From: Methylobacterium platani
Lineage (GTDB): Bacteria; Pseudomonadota; Alphaproteobacteria; Rhizobiales; Beijerinckiaceae
Reading direction: 5' to 3'
Length of the DNA: 36,514 nt
Assembly (NCBI RefSeq): GCF_001653715.1
Contig: NZ_LWHQ01000067.1
Location: 2,501-39,014 of the forward strand
Position numbers and translations under genes: made by a program. Of this stretch, positions 21,304-30,084 are shown in pieces. The notes below the pieces were generated by a model. The model was not told the origin of the DNA. It did not search any database and worked only from the letters and a program-made list of their open reading frames with translations. Numbering within the stretch: the first letter of the stretch is position 1; each line of letters starts with the position of its first letter.

Positions 21304-22245
21304 ATGGCCACCGCGCTCTCGCCCGTCGACGTCGCCCAGCGCCTCGGCGCCGGCCTGCTCTCCTTCCCGGTGACACCGTTCGCCGCCGATCTCGCCTTCG
21401 ACGAGACGCAGTACCGCAGCAACCTCGACTGGCTGTGCGGCTACGACGTGGCCGGCCTGTTCGCGGCGGGCGGCACCGGCGAGTTCTTCTCCCTCACCCC
21501 GGCCGAGGTCGCCCGCGTCGTCGGCGTCGCGGTGGCCGAGACGAACGGCCGGGTGCCGGTGCTCGCCGGCGCCGGCTACGGCACCGCCATCGCCTGCGAG
21601 ATGGCGCAAGCGGCGGAGAAGGCCGGTGCCGACGGCCTGCTCCTGCTGCCGCCCTATCTCGTCGGCTCGGAGCAGGACGGGCTCTCGGCCCATATCGAGG
21701 CGGTGTGCCGCTCGACCGGACTCGGCGTCATCGTCTACAACCGCGACAACGCGGTGATCGGCCCCGACGCCCTGGCGCGGCTCTGCGAGAAGCTGCCGAA
21801 CCTCGTCGGCTACAAGGACGGCATCGGCGACATCGAGCTGATGACCCGGGTGTACTCGCGGCTCGGCGACCGGCTGACCTATATCGGCGGCCTGCCCACC
21901 GCCGAGACCTTCGCCCTGCCCTATCTCGAGATGGGCGTGACCACCTATTCCTCGGCGGTGTTCAACTTCGTGCCGGGCTTCGCCCTCGACTTCTACGCCG
22001 CGGTGCGCCGGCGCGACCGGGCGGCGGTGGCGCAGGGCCTGCGCGACTTCATCCTGCCCTTGATCGAGATCCGCAACCGCCGCAAGGGCTACGCCGTCTC
22101 GATCATCAAGGCCGGCATGCGGGTGGTCGGGCGCGATTCCGGCCCGGTGCGCCATCCCCTCACCGACCTCACCGCCGCCGAGCAGGCGGAGCTCGCCGCC
22201 CTCGTCGCCCGGATCAGCCCGGCGCAGGCACTGGCGGCCGAATAG
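21304..22245 (+). CDS. kdgD: 5-dehydro-4-deoxyglucarate dehydratase
   Basis: A 313-residue DapA-fold class I aldolase-family enzyme that dehydrates and decarboxylates 5-dehydro-4-deoxy-D-glucarate to 2,5-dioxopentanoate, CO2 and water in the cytosol. The opening GAGLLSFPVTPF, GLFAAGGTGEFFSLT, the catalytic tyrosine Y145 in VIVYNRDNA and the Schiff-base lysine K171 in LVGYKDGIGD all fit KdgD, and YNRDNA with KDGIGD distinguishes it from DapA itself. The start at 21304 gives the N-terminus usual for the family; ATG 21286 is in frame and adds six residues, with AGGAAA lying between the two. Galactarate dehydratase follows 97 bp downstream and makes this enzyme's substrate. The product must be oxidised to 2-oxoglutarate by a semialdehyde dehydrogenase that is not adjacent. 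Confidence 0.92.
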   Translation: MATALSPVDVAQRLGAGLLSFPVTPFAADLAFDETQYRSNLDWLCGYDVAGLFAAGGTGEFFSLTPAEVARVVGVAVAETNGRVPVLAGAGYGTAIACEMAQAAEKAGADGLLLLPPYLVGSEQDGLSAHIEAVCRSTGLGVIVYNRDNAVIGPDALARLCEKLPNLVGYKDGIGDIELMTRVYSRLGDRLTYIGGLPTAETFALPYLEMGVTTYSSAVFNFVPGFALDFYAAVRRRDRAAVAQGLRDFILPLIEIRNRRKGYAVSIIKAGMRVVGRDSGPVRHPLTDLTAAEQAELAALVARISPAQALAAE

Positions 22246-22342
22246 GCGTGGGATAGTGTCAGGCGGTGCCGCCCCTCGCGGGCAGTACCGTCCGTCACAG
22301 CGAAGAACCGGACACGACGCCGGCAACACCGGGAGGGAGCCG

Positions 22343-23926
22343 ATGCTGGACGAGCCGCGGACACCTGAGGGGCACGCCACCCCCGACGTCACGCCGAAGG
22401 CGCAAGGCGATGCGCCCCGCACCATCCGCCTGCACGCGACCGACAACGTCGCGATCGTGGTCAACGCCTTCGGGCTGCCGGCCGGCACGGCCTTCCCCGA
22501 CGGCCTGGTGCTGCGGGACTTCGTGCCGCAGGGCCACAAGGTGGCGCTGCACGACATCCCCGAGGGCGGGGAGATCCGCCGCTACGGCGAGGTGATCGGC
22601 ACCGCGCTCCAGGCGCTGCCGCGCGGGTCCTGGGTCGAGGAATCGCGGGTGCGCACGCCGCTCGCGCCCGCCCTCGACCGGCTGCCGCTGGCCACCCGCG
22701 TGCCGGCACCTCTGCCGCCGCTCGAGGGCTACACCTTCGAGGGCTATCGCAATCCGGACGGCTCGGTCGGCACCCGCAACATCCTGGCGATCTCGACCAG
22801 CGTGCAATGCGTCGCCGGCACCCTCGAGGTGGCGATCCGGCGCATCAAGCGGGAGCTGCTGCCGCGCTTCCCCAACGTCGACGACGTGATCGGGCTGACC
22901 CACGCCTATGGCTGCGGCGTTGCCATCAACGCGCCGCAGGCGGTGATCCCGATCCGGACCCTCCAGAGCCTGGCCCGGAACCCGAATTTCGGCGGCGAGG
23001 TGATGGTGGTCGGCCTTGGCTGCGAGAAGCTCGTCTCCGAGCGGCTGCTGCCGGACGGGCAAGCCGACGGCGTGGTGCGGCTCCAGGACGAGGCGCACCA
23101 GGGTTTCGGGATGATGCTCGACAGCATCATGGCGATGGCGGAAGCCCGCCTCGCGATCCTGAACAGGCGCACCCGCGAGACCTGCCCGGCCGCCGACCTC
23201 GTGGTCGGCCTGCAATGCGGCGGCAGCGACGCCTTCTCGGGCGTCACCGCCAATCCGGCCCTGGGCTTTGCCGCCGATCTCCTGGTGCGGGCCGGCGCCA
23301 CGGTGATGTTCTCGGAGGTGACCGAGGTGCGCGACGCGATCCACCTCCTCACCCCCCGGGCCGAGACCGAGGAGGTCGCGCAGGCGCTGATCCGCGAGAT
23401 GGCCTGGTACGACGACTACCTCGCGCAGGGCGGGGCCGACCGCAGCGCCAACCCGTCGCCGGGCAACAAGAAGGGCGGGCTCAACAACATCGTCGAGAAG
23501 GCGCTCGGCTCGGTGGCGAAATCCGGCACCAGCGCGATCCGCGGCGTGCTCGCGCCGGGCGAGCGGGTGCGCCAGAAGGGCCTGATCTTCGCAGCGACGC
23601 CTGCGAGCGACTTCGTCTGCGGCACGCTGCAGCTCGCCTCCGGCATCACCCTCCAGGTCTTCTCCACCGGCCGCGGCACGCCCTATGGCCTCGCCGAGGC
23701 GCCGGTGATCAAGGTCGCGACCCGCACCGAGCTCTCCCGGCGCTGGTCCGACCTGATCGACCTCGACGCCGGCAAGATCGCCACCGGCGAGGCGACGATC
23801 GAGGAGACCGGCTGGGAGCTGTTCCGCCTGATCCTCGACGTGGCGAGCGGCCGGAAGAAGCCGTGGTCGGACCATTGGGGGCTGTACAACGATTTGACGC
23901 TGTTCAACCCGGCGCCGATTACGTGA
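22343..23926 (+). CDS. garD: Galactarate dehydratase
   Basis: A 527-residue cytosolic dehydratase, the size of E. coli GarD (523), converting meso-galactarate to 5-dehydro-4-deoxy-D-glucarate. An N-terminal SAF-like domain (about 25-110; TIRLHATDNVAIVVNAF, LRDFVPQGHKVAL) is followed by the UxaA/GarD catalytic core: GYRNPDGSVGTRN, the HAYGCG motif with H187 and C191, LQCGGSDAFSGVTANP (C292 to P303) and NPSPGNKKGGLNN from N370, which bind the divalent metal and substrate in this family. The altronate dehydratase UxaA is related; the single fused SAF-plus-core chain and the kdgD neighbour favour galactarate. ATG 22343 is chosen over an in-frame start at 22256 because GGGAGGG lies five bases before it and the extra residues have no family character. 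Confidence 0.9.
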   Translation: MLDEPRTPEGHATPDVTPKAQGDAPRTIRLHATDNVAIVVNAFGLPAGTAFPDGLVLRDFVPQGHKVALHDIPEGGEIRRYGEVIGTALQALPRGSWVEESRVRTPLAPALDRLPLATRVPAPLPPLEGYTFEGYRNPDGSVGTRNILAISTSVQCVAGTLEVAIRRIKRELLPRFPNVDDVIGLTHAYGCGVAINAPQAVIPIRTLQSLARNPNFGGEVMVVGLGCEKLVSERLLPDGQADGVVRLQDEAHQGFGMMLDSIMAMAEARLAILNRRTRETCPAADLVVGLQCGGSDAFSGVTANPALGFAADLLVRAGATVMFSEVTEVRDAIHLLTPRAETEEVAQALIREMAWYDDYLAQGGADRSANPSPGNKKGGLNNIVEKALGSVAKSGTSAIRGVLAPGERVRQKGLIFAATPASDFVCGTLQLASGITLQVFSTGRGTPYGLAEAPVIKVATRTELSRRWSDLIDLDAGKIATGEATIEETGWELFRLILDVASGRKKPWSDHWGLYNDLTLFNPAPIT

Positions 23927-23950
23927 ACCTGCTCACCACGTCGAACTCAC

Positions 23951-23999
23951 CCCTTTCCCGGACGACGGAAGCGTCAGCGGACGGAGATCCGGGAAAGGG
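23951..23999. terminator. Bidirectional terminator between garD and secretion genes
   Basis: CCCTTTCCCGGA (23951-23962) and TCCGGGAAAGGG (23988-23999) are perfect 12-bp inverted arms separated by 25 bases, sitting in the 127-bp gap between convergent genes. Position and symmetry suggest termination from both sides. Confidence 0.55.
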
Positions 24000-24053
24000 T
24001 GGCGCCATTCAGTATAGGGAGCGACCGACGTCGACCCGCCCCCCGCCCGCGCC

Positions 24054-25565
24054 TCACCGCTCATGCCCCGCCGTCGAGGTCGTCTCCCGTACCGGCGAGA
24101 GCAGGTAGTCGATCACCCGCCGCCGCCCGGTGCGGATCTCCACCGTCGCGGTCATGCCGGGGGTCAGCGCCACGTCCTTGCCGTCGGCCTTGATGAAGGT
24201 CTGCGACAGGGCCACCGTCACCGGGAAGATCAGGTTCTGGGTCTTCGCCATCCCGGTCACCGGGTTCACGCCCTGGCTGCGCGCCACCGACACGGCGTCG
24301 CTGCCACCGCCCGCCTCGCGGTCGTCGACCGCGTCGCGCGAGACCCGCAGGACTTTGCCCTCGATCGAGCCGTAGCGGGTGAACGGGAAGGCGTCGATCT
24401 TCACCACCGCCTCCTGCCCGGGCAGGACGAAGCCGATATCCTTGTTCTGGACCTGGGCCTCGACCTCGATCGGCCCGTCGGTCGGCACCACCACCATCAG
24501 GGGCTGGCCGGCGGTGACCACCTGGCCGAGGGTCGTCACGGCGAGCTGCTGCACCGTGCCGGAGATCGGCGCCTTGAGCACGGTGCGCTCGCGCTTGAGC
24601 TGCGCCTTCACCACGTCCTGCACCAGGGCGTCGCGCTTCTGCGCCGCTTCCGTCAGCGCCTGGTACTGGCGTGCTACCGTCTCGCTGGCAAGCTGGGCGA
24701 TGCGCCGCTGGAGCGAGGTGGCTGCCGCCTTGGCCTCGGTCAGCTGCCCGCGGTCGTAGGCGAGGTCGGCCGCGACCTGCTCGACCTGCTGCACCGCGTC
24801 GATCACCGCCGCGCGAGTGCCGGCGGCCTTCGCCACCAGGGTCTCGCGCATGTCGGCGCGCTCCTTCAGCACCGCCTGGAGGCGCATCCGCGCCGCGATG
24901 CTGGCGGTGAAGCGCTCCTGGGTCGCGGCCTTCTCGGCGAGCTGGGCCTCGAACGCCTCGCGGGTGGTGAGGTACTGGCCGATCTCGGCCAGCATCGCCC
25001 CCTCCTCCCGCGCCCGCACCGCCGGCGGCACCCCGGCCGGGAAATCGACCTTCGCGGTCGGCTGGTTCGTCTCTACCGCCTCGATCGTCGCGCGTCGCCG
25101 GGCGATCTGGGCCTCGAGCGCGGCAAGGTCGCCCTGGCGCGAGGACAGGTCGGCCTCGGCCTCGGTCGGCTCGAGCGTCAGCAGCACGTCGCCGGCCTGG
25201 ACCCGGCTGCCGTTCTCGACCGACACCGTCTGCACCTTGCCGGTGTCGAAGGGCTGCACGACCTTCGAGCGGCCGGAGGGCTGGATGCGGGCGGTCGCCA
25301 CCGCGTGGATATCGATCTGCGCGAAGATGCTCCAGACGAGAGCCGCGCCGAACATCAGGCACATCACCCAGGTGAACACCACCGCGTAGGGCGAGGGCGG
25401 GGTGTCGAGGATTTCGAGATGCGCCGGCAGGAATTCCTGGTCGGAGCGGTCGTCGGCGAGGCGCCGCACCCGCTCGGTGAGCCCGCGCGGGCTGAACCGG
25501 GCCGGCGGCGGGGGCGCGCGGCGCGGGGCCGGCAGGTTGGCGGCGGGTTGCGGGTTCGCGCTCAC
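24054..25565 (-). CDS. Type I secretion membrane-fusion adaptor (HlyD family)
   Basis: A 503-residue periplasmic adaptor that links an inner-membrane ABC exporter to an outer-membrane TolC-type channel. The Pro-rich cytosolic N-terminus (1-59) is followed by one membrane helix (about 60-81, YAVVFTWVMCLMFGAALVWSIF), the first lipoyl half (VVQPFDTGKVQTVSVENGSRVQAGD), a long coiled-coil region (about 140-345), the second lipoyl half (LKAPISGTVQQL) and the beta-barrel with the HlyD signature region VLPGQEAVVKIDAFPFTRYG. The start is GTG at 25563-25565, which overlaps the ABC gene's TGA by 4 bp and has GGAGAGG just before it, so translation is coupled. No TolC homologue and no RTX-type cargo is in the window. 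Confidence 0.93.
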   Translation of the reverse strand: MSANPQPAANLPAPRRAPPPPARFSPRGLTERVRRLADDRSDQEFLPAHLEILDTPPSPYAVVFTWVMCLMFGAALVWSIFAQIDIHAVATARIQPSGRSKVVQPFDTGKVQTVSVENGSRVQAGDVLLTLEPTEAEADLSSRQGDLAALEAQIARRRATIEAVETNQPTAKVDFPAGVPPAVRAREEGAMLAEIGQYLTTREAFEAQLAEKAATQERFTASIAARMRLQAVLKERADMRETLVAKAAGTRAAVIDAVQQVEQVAADLAYDRGQLTEAKAAATSLQRRIAQLASETVARQYQALTEAAQKRDALVQDVVKAQLKRERTVLKAPISGTVQQLAVTTLGQVVTAGQPLMVVVPTDGPIEVEAQVQNKDIGFVLPGQEAVVKIDAFPFTRYGSIEGKVLRVSRDAVDDREAGGGSDAVSVARSQGVNPVTGMAKTQNLIFPVTVALSQTFIKADGKDVALTPGMTATVEIRTGRRRVIDYLLSPVRETTSTAGHER

Positions 25566-27772
25566 GCGGCCTCTCCCTGGGTGGTGCCGTGGTCGGATTG
25601 CAGGCGCCAGAGGCGGCCGTAGAGCGAGGCCGGCCGCTCGACGAGTTCGCGGTGGGTGCCGTCCTCGACGATGCGCCCCTCCTGCACGGCGATGATGCGG
25701 TCGCAGATCCGCACCGCCGCGAGGCGATGGGCGATGATGATGACGGTGCGGCCGCGCACGATGTGCTTCATGTTCTCCTGGATGATCCGCTCGCTCTCGT
25801 AGTCGAGGGCCGAGGTCGCCTCGTCCAGGATCAGGATGCGCGGGTTGGTGGCCAGCGCCCGCGCGATGGCCAGCCGCTGGCGCTGCCCGCCCGAGAGGTT
25901 GGCGCCGCGCTCCTCGATCGGCGTGTCGTAGCCGAGCGGCAGGCGGTTGATGAACTCGTCGGCGCCGGCGAGGCGGGCCACCTGCATCACCTGGGCCCGC
26001 GACAGGCCCGGATTGGCGAGCGCGATGTTCTCGAACACCGTCTTGTTGAACAGGAGGTTCTCCTGCAGCACGACGCCGATCTGGCGCCGCAACCAGGCCG
26101 GATCGACCTGGGCGATGTCGACGCCGTCGACCAGCACCTGGCCCTTCTCAGGGGTGTAGAGGCGCTGCAAGAGCTTGGTGAAGGTCGATTTGCCCGAGCC
26201 CGACGGGCCGACGATGCCGATGACCTGGCCGGCCGGGATGTCGAGGCTGACATCCTTGAGCACCTCCGGCGTGCCGGGCTGGTAGCGGAACGACACGCCC
26301 CGCACCGTGACCTGGCCCTTGGCCGGCGGCAGGTGGGCCTGCGCCAGCGCCCGGGTCTCGGGGGGGCAGTTGAGCACGTCGCCGAGGCGCTCGAGCGACA
26401 CCTTGACCTGCTGGAAGTCCTGCCAGAGCTGGCTGAGACGCAGGATCGGGGCCGTCACCTGCCCCATGATCATGTTGAAGGCGATCAGGCTGCCGACGGT
26501 CAATTCGCCGTTCATCACCGCGTACGCGCCGAAGAACAGCACCAGCGCGGTCGTGACCTTGGAGATGTACTGGATCGCGTTCTGGCCGATGCTGGCGACG
26601 AGGCCGGCGACGAACGAAGTCTTGACGTAGGCGGCGAGCCGCTCCTCCCACTGGCTCTTCAGGGTCGGCTCGACCGCGAGCGCCTTGACGGTATGGATGC
26701 CGACGACCGACTCGATCAGGAACTGGCTCGACAGCGCCGAGCGGTTGAAGCGCTCCAGCGTCTTGTCGCGCAGGATCGGCCGCAGCAGCACCGCCACCAG
26801 GATGTAGCACGGGATCGACAGGGTGACGATCAGGGCGAGCAGCGGCGAGTAGAAGTACAGGATGGCGAGGAAGATCAGCGTGAACGGCACGTCGATCGCC
26901 GAGGTGAGCGCCTGTCCGGTGAGGAAGTTGCGCACCGTCTCGAGCTCGCGCACCCGGGCGACGGTCTGGCCGGCGGGCCTGGTCTCGAAATAGCCGAGCG
27001 GCAGGCGCATCAGGTGGTCGAACAGGCGCGCGCCGAGCTCGACGTCGATGCGGCTCGCGGTATGGGTGAGGATGTAGCCGCGCAAGTATTGCAGCACGAC
27101 GTGGAACAGGCCGAGCACCACGAGGCCGACGGCGACCAGCGTCAGGGTCGAGTAGCCGCGATGGACCAGGACCTTGTCGATGGTGATCTGGAAGAAGATC
27201 GGCGTGATGAGGGCGCAGAGCTGGATGAACAGCGAGGCGACGAGCACGGTGGCGAGGGGCTTGCGGTAGCGCCAGACCGAGGGGACGAACCAGGTCAGGC
27301 CGAACTTGTGCAAAGCGGTCTGGAGGTTGGCGCGACGCGCGACGAGCACGATGGTGCCGGTCCAGCGGGGCAGGAAGGCCTCGGCCTCGACGTGCTCGGC
27401 CGTGCGGGCGACCGGATCGATGATCCGGAGCTTGCCGTCCTCGAAGCGACGGCCGAGGACGACGAAGCGCCCGTCATCGACCTCGAGGATCGCCGGGAGC
27501 GGGATGCCGTCGAGGCGGCCGGGCTTCTGGTCCTGCAGCAGGCGGCCCTTGAGGCCGAGCCGGCGGGCGCCGCGCACGATGTCGACGGCGCTCATCACGG
27601 TCTGGCCGAGGCCGAGGTCGTGGCGGACCTGCGCCGGCTCGCATGGAATCTGGTGGAACGATGCGACGAGGGCGAGCGCGCCGAGGCCCGAATCCGGCCG
27701 TGCCGCCGGCAGCTCCGCGGGGCCGGGACCCGATTGGCCGGGGCCGGCCTGTGCGGCCGCGTCTTGCACCAT
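25562..27772 (-). CDS. Type I secretion ABC exporter with C39-like domain (HlyB type)
   Basis: A 736-residue fused inner-membrane permease/ATPase that exports a protein with a C-terminal signal in one step. Domains: a C39-peptidase-like domain (about 25-150), six-helix membrane domain (about 160-440) and ATPase (about 480-720) with Walker A GPSGSGKST (K528), signature LSGGQRQR, Walker B ILILDEATSALD (D650, E651) and the switch IIAHRLAA. The peptidase Cys position in the usual DCGLACL is replaced (DSGLGALAL), so like HlyB it should bind but not cut its substrate; this argues for an RTX-type cargo rather than a leader peptide. ATG 27772 is preferred because GGGGAG lies nine bases upstream. First gene of the operon with the adaptor. 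Confidence 0.93.
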   Translation of the reverse strand: MVQDAAAQAGPGQSGPGPAELPAARPDSGLGALALVASFHQIPCEPAQVRHDLGLGQTVMSAVDIVRGARRLGLKGRLLQDQKPGRLDGIPLPAILEVDDGRFVVLGRRFEDGKLRIIDPVARTAEHVEAEAFLPRWTGTIVLVARRANLQTALHKFGLTWFVPSVWRYRKPLATVLVASLFIQLCALITPIFFQITIDKVLVHRGYSTLTLVAVGLVVLGLFHVVLQYLRGYILTHTASRIDVELGARLFDHLMRLPLGYFETRPAGQTVARVRELETVRNFLTGQALTSAIDVPFTLIFLAILYFYSPLLALIVTLSIPCYILVAVLLRPILRDKTLERFNRSALSSQFLIESVVGIHTVKALAVEPTLKSQWEERLAAYVKTSFVAGLVASIGQNAIQYISKVTTALVLFFGAYAVMNGELTVGSLIAFNMIMGQVTAPILRLSQLWQDFQQVKVSLERLGDVLNCPPETRALAQAHLPPAKGQVTVRGVSFRYQPGTPEVLKDVSLDIPAGQVIGIVGPSGSGKSTFTKLLQRLYTPEKGQVLVDGVDIAQVDPAWLRRQIGVVLQENLLFNKTVFENIALANPGLSRAQVMQVARLAGADEFINRLPLGYDTPIEERGANLSGGQRQRLAIARALATNPRILILDEATSALDYESERIIQENMKHIVRGRTVIIIAHRLAAVRICDRIIAVQEGRIVEDGTHRELVERPASLYGRLWRLQSDHGTTQGEAA

Positions 27773-28342
27773 GTCGTCGAGCTCCCCACACGCTGCGGCG
27801 CGGCCTGGCCGACGCCGAATCATGCCGCGTTCCGTTTCCCGGATCGCAACGTACACGAGAAATCGGTCGTCCGTGACCCGCCTGCGGCCGCCCCGGGGCG
27901 ACGAGGACGCGCACGGCTTGCCGGGCCGCGAATGTTTCGCGCCGGCCGCTCGCGGAAACCTCATGGCTCGCGCGCGTGATGGTTTCGTGACATGCCGTCG
28001 GCGGCGCCCGCCCCGCCGCCGACGGCGCGGGCCACTGCTTTCCCTAGCGGAAATCCCACGTTGCGCCAATCCTACTTCGGTGAGCCCGCGACGAGGCGGC
28101 GGCGCGCGGCCGGCCCCGACCGTCGGCTCCGTGTTTCCGTCGCTTGTCCGCGCGCGAGGCCCGCCCGCGGCGGCAACGGGAACCGCAGAGGTTGTGCCCC
28201 GGGCGACGCGCCGTATCCTGCGTCGCCGGCCGGCCCGCTTCGTGCATGGCGGCGCGGCGGATCGTTCGCCAGGAGAGCCCGTGCCGAGATGCCGTCGCCC
28301 GGAGGAGGAAGTCGCCGCCGCCCTCGGGAGGATGCCGGCCGC
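27773..28342. other. 570-bp divergent spacer, no gene recognised
   Basis: This gap separates the type I secretion operon (minus) from the epimerase-led operon (plus), so promoters for both should be here. Several frames are open because of GC richness, but none shows a domain or good ribosome site. A small inverted repeat TTTCC-CTAGC-GGAAA sits at 28039-28053 in a locally AT-richer patch. I could not identify a convincing promoter or RNA. Confidence 0.4.
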
Positions 28343-29332
28343 ATGAACGTCGTCATCCTGGGCGGCGCCGGCTTCGTCGGGCTGAACCTCGCCCGCACCC
28401 TCCTCGCCCGCGGCCGGGGCGTGCGGCTCCTCGACCGGGCGCCGCCCCCGCCGCCGCTCCTGCGGGCGCTCGGCGGCGCGCCGGACGCCCTCGACCTCGA
28501 CCTCGGCGACGTGACCGATCCGGCCTACCTCGGCGCCGCGATCCGGCCCGGCACCGACGCGGTGGTGATCGCGTCGGCGATCACCGCGGACGCCGCCCGG
28601 GAGGCGGCGGATCCGGGTGCGATCCTGGCGGTCAACCTCGCGTCCATGGTGCCGATCCTGGAGGCCTGCCGCCGGGCCGGGGTGCGCCGGGTGGTCAACC
28701 TGTCCTCGGCCGCCGCCTACGGGGCGGCGGACGCATCGGCCCTGTCCGAGGATCTGGCGACGCGGCCGGAGAGCCTCTACGCCGTCACCAAGTTCGCCTC
28801 GGAGGCCGTGCTGGCGCGGCTCTGCGGCCCCTGGGGGCTCGACGGGGTGAGCGTGCGCCTGAGCGCGGTGTTCGGCCCGTTCGAGCGCGCCACCGGCCTG
28901 CGCGACACCTTGAGCCCGCAGGCGCAGATCTGGGCGGCGCTGGAGGCCGGCACCCCGGCCCTGCTGCCGCGGCCCGGCCGTCGCGACTGGCTCTACGCCC
29001 CCGATGCCGGCGAGGCTGTGGCCCGGCTCATCGAGGCGCCGCGCCTGCGCTACCCCCTCTACAACGTGTCGAGCCCCGCCATCTGGCCGGTCCTCGCCTG
29101 GGGCGAGCGGCTGGCGCGGGCCGCGCCCGGCTCCGTCTGCCGCTTGGCCGAGCCGGGCGAGACCCCGACGATCGCGCTGCACGGCGACCGCGACCGGCCG
29201 CCGCTCTCCACCGCGCGCCTGCGCGACGAACTCGGCTGGGAGGCACGGCACGGCTGCGAGGCCTCCGCCGATGCGTTCCTGGCTTGGCAAGGCCAGCTGC
29301 GGCAAGCCCCGTTGCGGAAGGACCCACGATGA
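28343..29332 (+). CDS. NAD-dependent epimerase/dehydratase family protein (extended SDR)
   Basis: A 329-residue cytosolic extended short-chain dehydrogenase. The nucleotide loop is GGAGFVG at 7-13, NLSSAAAYG supplies the catalytic Ser region, and Y146-x-x-x-K150 (YAVTK) is the catalytic pair; VRLSAVFGPFE and the RDWLYAPDAGEAV segment are typical of UDP-sugar epimerase-like enzymes. The family acts on nucleotide sugars but also on lactones, ketones and other small molecules. Here it leads a run with an SDR, a flavoprotein and an importer, so a small-molecule substrate is more likely than a nucleotide sugar (inference). The ATG follows GGGAGG at a rather long distance. Its TGA overlaps the next gene's ATG by 4 bp. 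Confidence 0.85.
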   Translation: MNVVILGGAGFVGLNLARTLLARGRGVRLLDRAPPPPPLLRALGGAPDALDLDLGDVTDPAYLGAAIRPGTDAVVIASAITADAAREAADPGAILAVNLASMVPILEACRRAGVRRVVNLSSAAAYGAADASALSEDLATRPESLYAVTKFASEAVLARLCGPWGLDGVSVRLSAVFGPFERATGLRDTLSPQAQIWAALEAGTPALLPRPGRRDWLYAPDAGEAVARLIEAPRLRYPLYNVSSPAIWPVLAWGERLARAAPGSVCRLAEPGETPTIALHGDRDRPPLSTARLRDELGWEARHGCEASADAFLAWQGQLRQAPLRKDPR

Positions 29333-30075
29333 CGTTCGACGGCAAGGTCGTGGTGGTGACCGGCGGCGGCTCCGGCATCGGCGCGGCGACGGCGCGGCTC
29401 CTCGCCGAAGCCGGCGCCCGGGTGGCGGTGATCGACCGGGACGGCCCGGCGGCGCAGGCGGTGGCGGCGCAGATCGGCGGACTCGCCCGGGTCTCGGAGG
29501 TCGGCGCGCCGGACGCGGTCGCGGCCGACGCGGCCGCGATCGTCGAGGCCTATGGCGGCATCGACGTGCTGGTGACCGCGGCGGGCTTCTCCGTCGGCGG
29601 CACCGTCGAGACCACGGCGCCCGCGGACTGGGACGCGGTGTTCCGCGCCCATGTCGGCGGGACCTGGCTGTGGGCGGGCGCGGCGGTGCCGCTGATGCGG
29701 GCGCGGGGCGGCGGCGCGATCGTCACGGTCGCCTCGCAGCTGGCGCTCGCCGGGGGTCGCAACAACAGCGCCTACATCGCCGCCAAGGGCGCGGTGCTCA
29801 GCCTCACCCGCACCATGGCGCTCGATTTCGCCGGCGACGGCATCCGGGTCAACGCCGTGGTGCCGGGCGCGATCGAGACGCCGCTCCTTGCCCGCAGCTT
29901 CCGGCGCGCCGCCGATCCGCAGGCCGCCCGCGCGACGTCCGAATCCCGCCACGCGATGAAGCGCCTCGGGCAGCCGGAGGAAGTCGCCCGCGCCATCCTC
30001 TACCTCGCGAGCGACGCCGCCTCCTTCACCACCGGCGCCGCCCTGCCGGTCGAGGGCGGCTGGCTCTCGGCCTGA
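29329..30075 (+). CDS. Classical SDR oxidoreductase (FabG-like)
   Basis: A 248-residue cytosolic NAD(P)-dependent alcohol/ketone oxidoreductase, standard size for a classical SDR. The cofactor motif is TGGGSGIG (T11-G18), followed by D36 in VAVIDRDG, which favours NAD(H) over NADP(H). The catalytic triad is S136, Y149 and K153 (VASQLAL and YIAAK), and the C-terminus VEGGWLSA is typical. FabG itself is unlikely given the setting among catabolic-type genes. It overlaps the epimerase stop by 4 bp (ATGA) with GGAAGG upstream, and is 9 bp before the flavoprotein gene, so the three are surely co-transcribed. Confidence 0.9.
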   Translation: MTFDGKVVVVTGGGSGIGAATARLLAEAGARVAVIDRDGPAAQAVAAQIGGLARVSEVGAPDAVAADAAAIVEAYGGIDVLVTAAGFSVGGTVETTAPADWDAVFRAHVGGTWLWAGAAVPLMRARGGGAIVTVASQLALAGGRNNSAYIAAKGAVLSLTRTMALDFAGDGIRVNAVVPGAIETPLLARSFRRAADPQAARATSESRHAMKRLGQPEEVARAILYLASDAASFTTGAALPVEGGWLSA

Positions 30076-30084
30076 AGGATCAGC

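Noticed and set aside
22256..22342. Upstream start of galactarate dehydratase, or a riboswitch in this stretch
   Set aside because: The extra residues have no family character, while GGGAGGG precedes the ATG at 22343. No known riboswitch core was recognised.
24000..27900. RTX toxin or other type I cargo near the exporter
   Set aside because: No frame with GGxGxDxxx nonapeptide repeats was seen in any strand of the neighbourhood.
25589..27979. 796-codon plus-strand frame
   Set aside because: Antisense to the type I exporter ATPase, whose Walker motifs fix the coding strand.
27773..29305. Extension of the type I exporter frame far upstream of its ATG at 27772
   Set aside because: The added sequence has no exporter homology, runs through the divergent epimerase gene, and a good ribosome site stands just before 27772.
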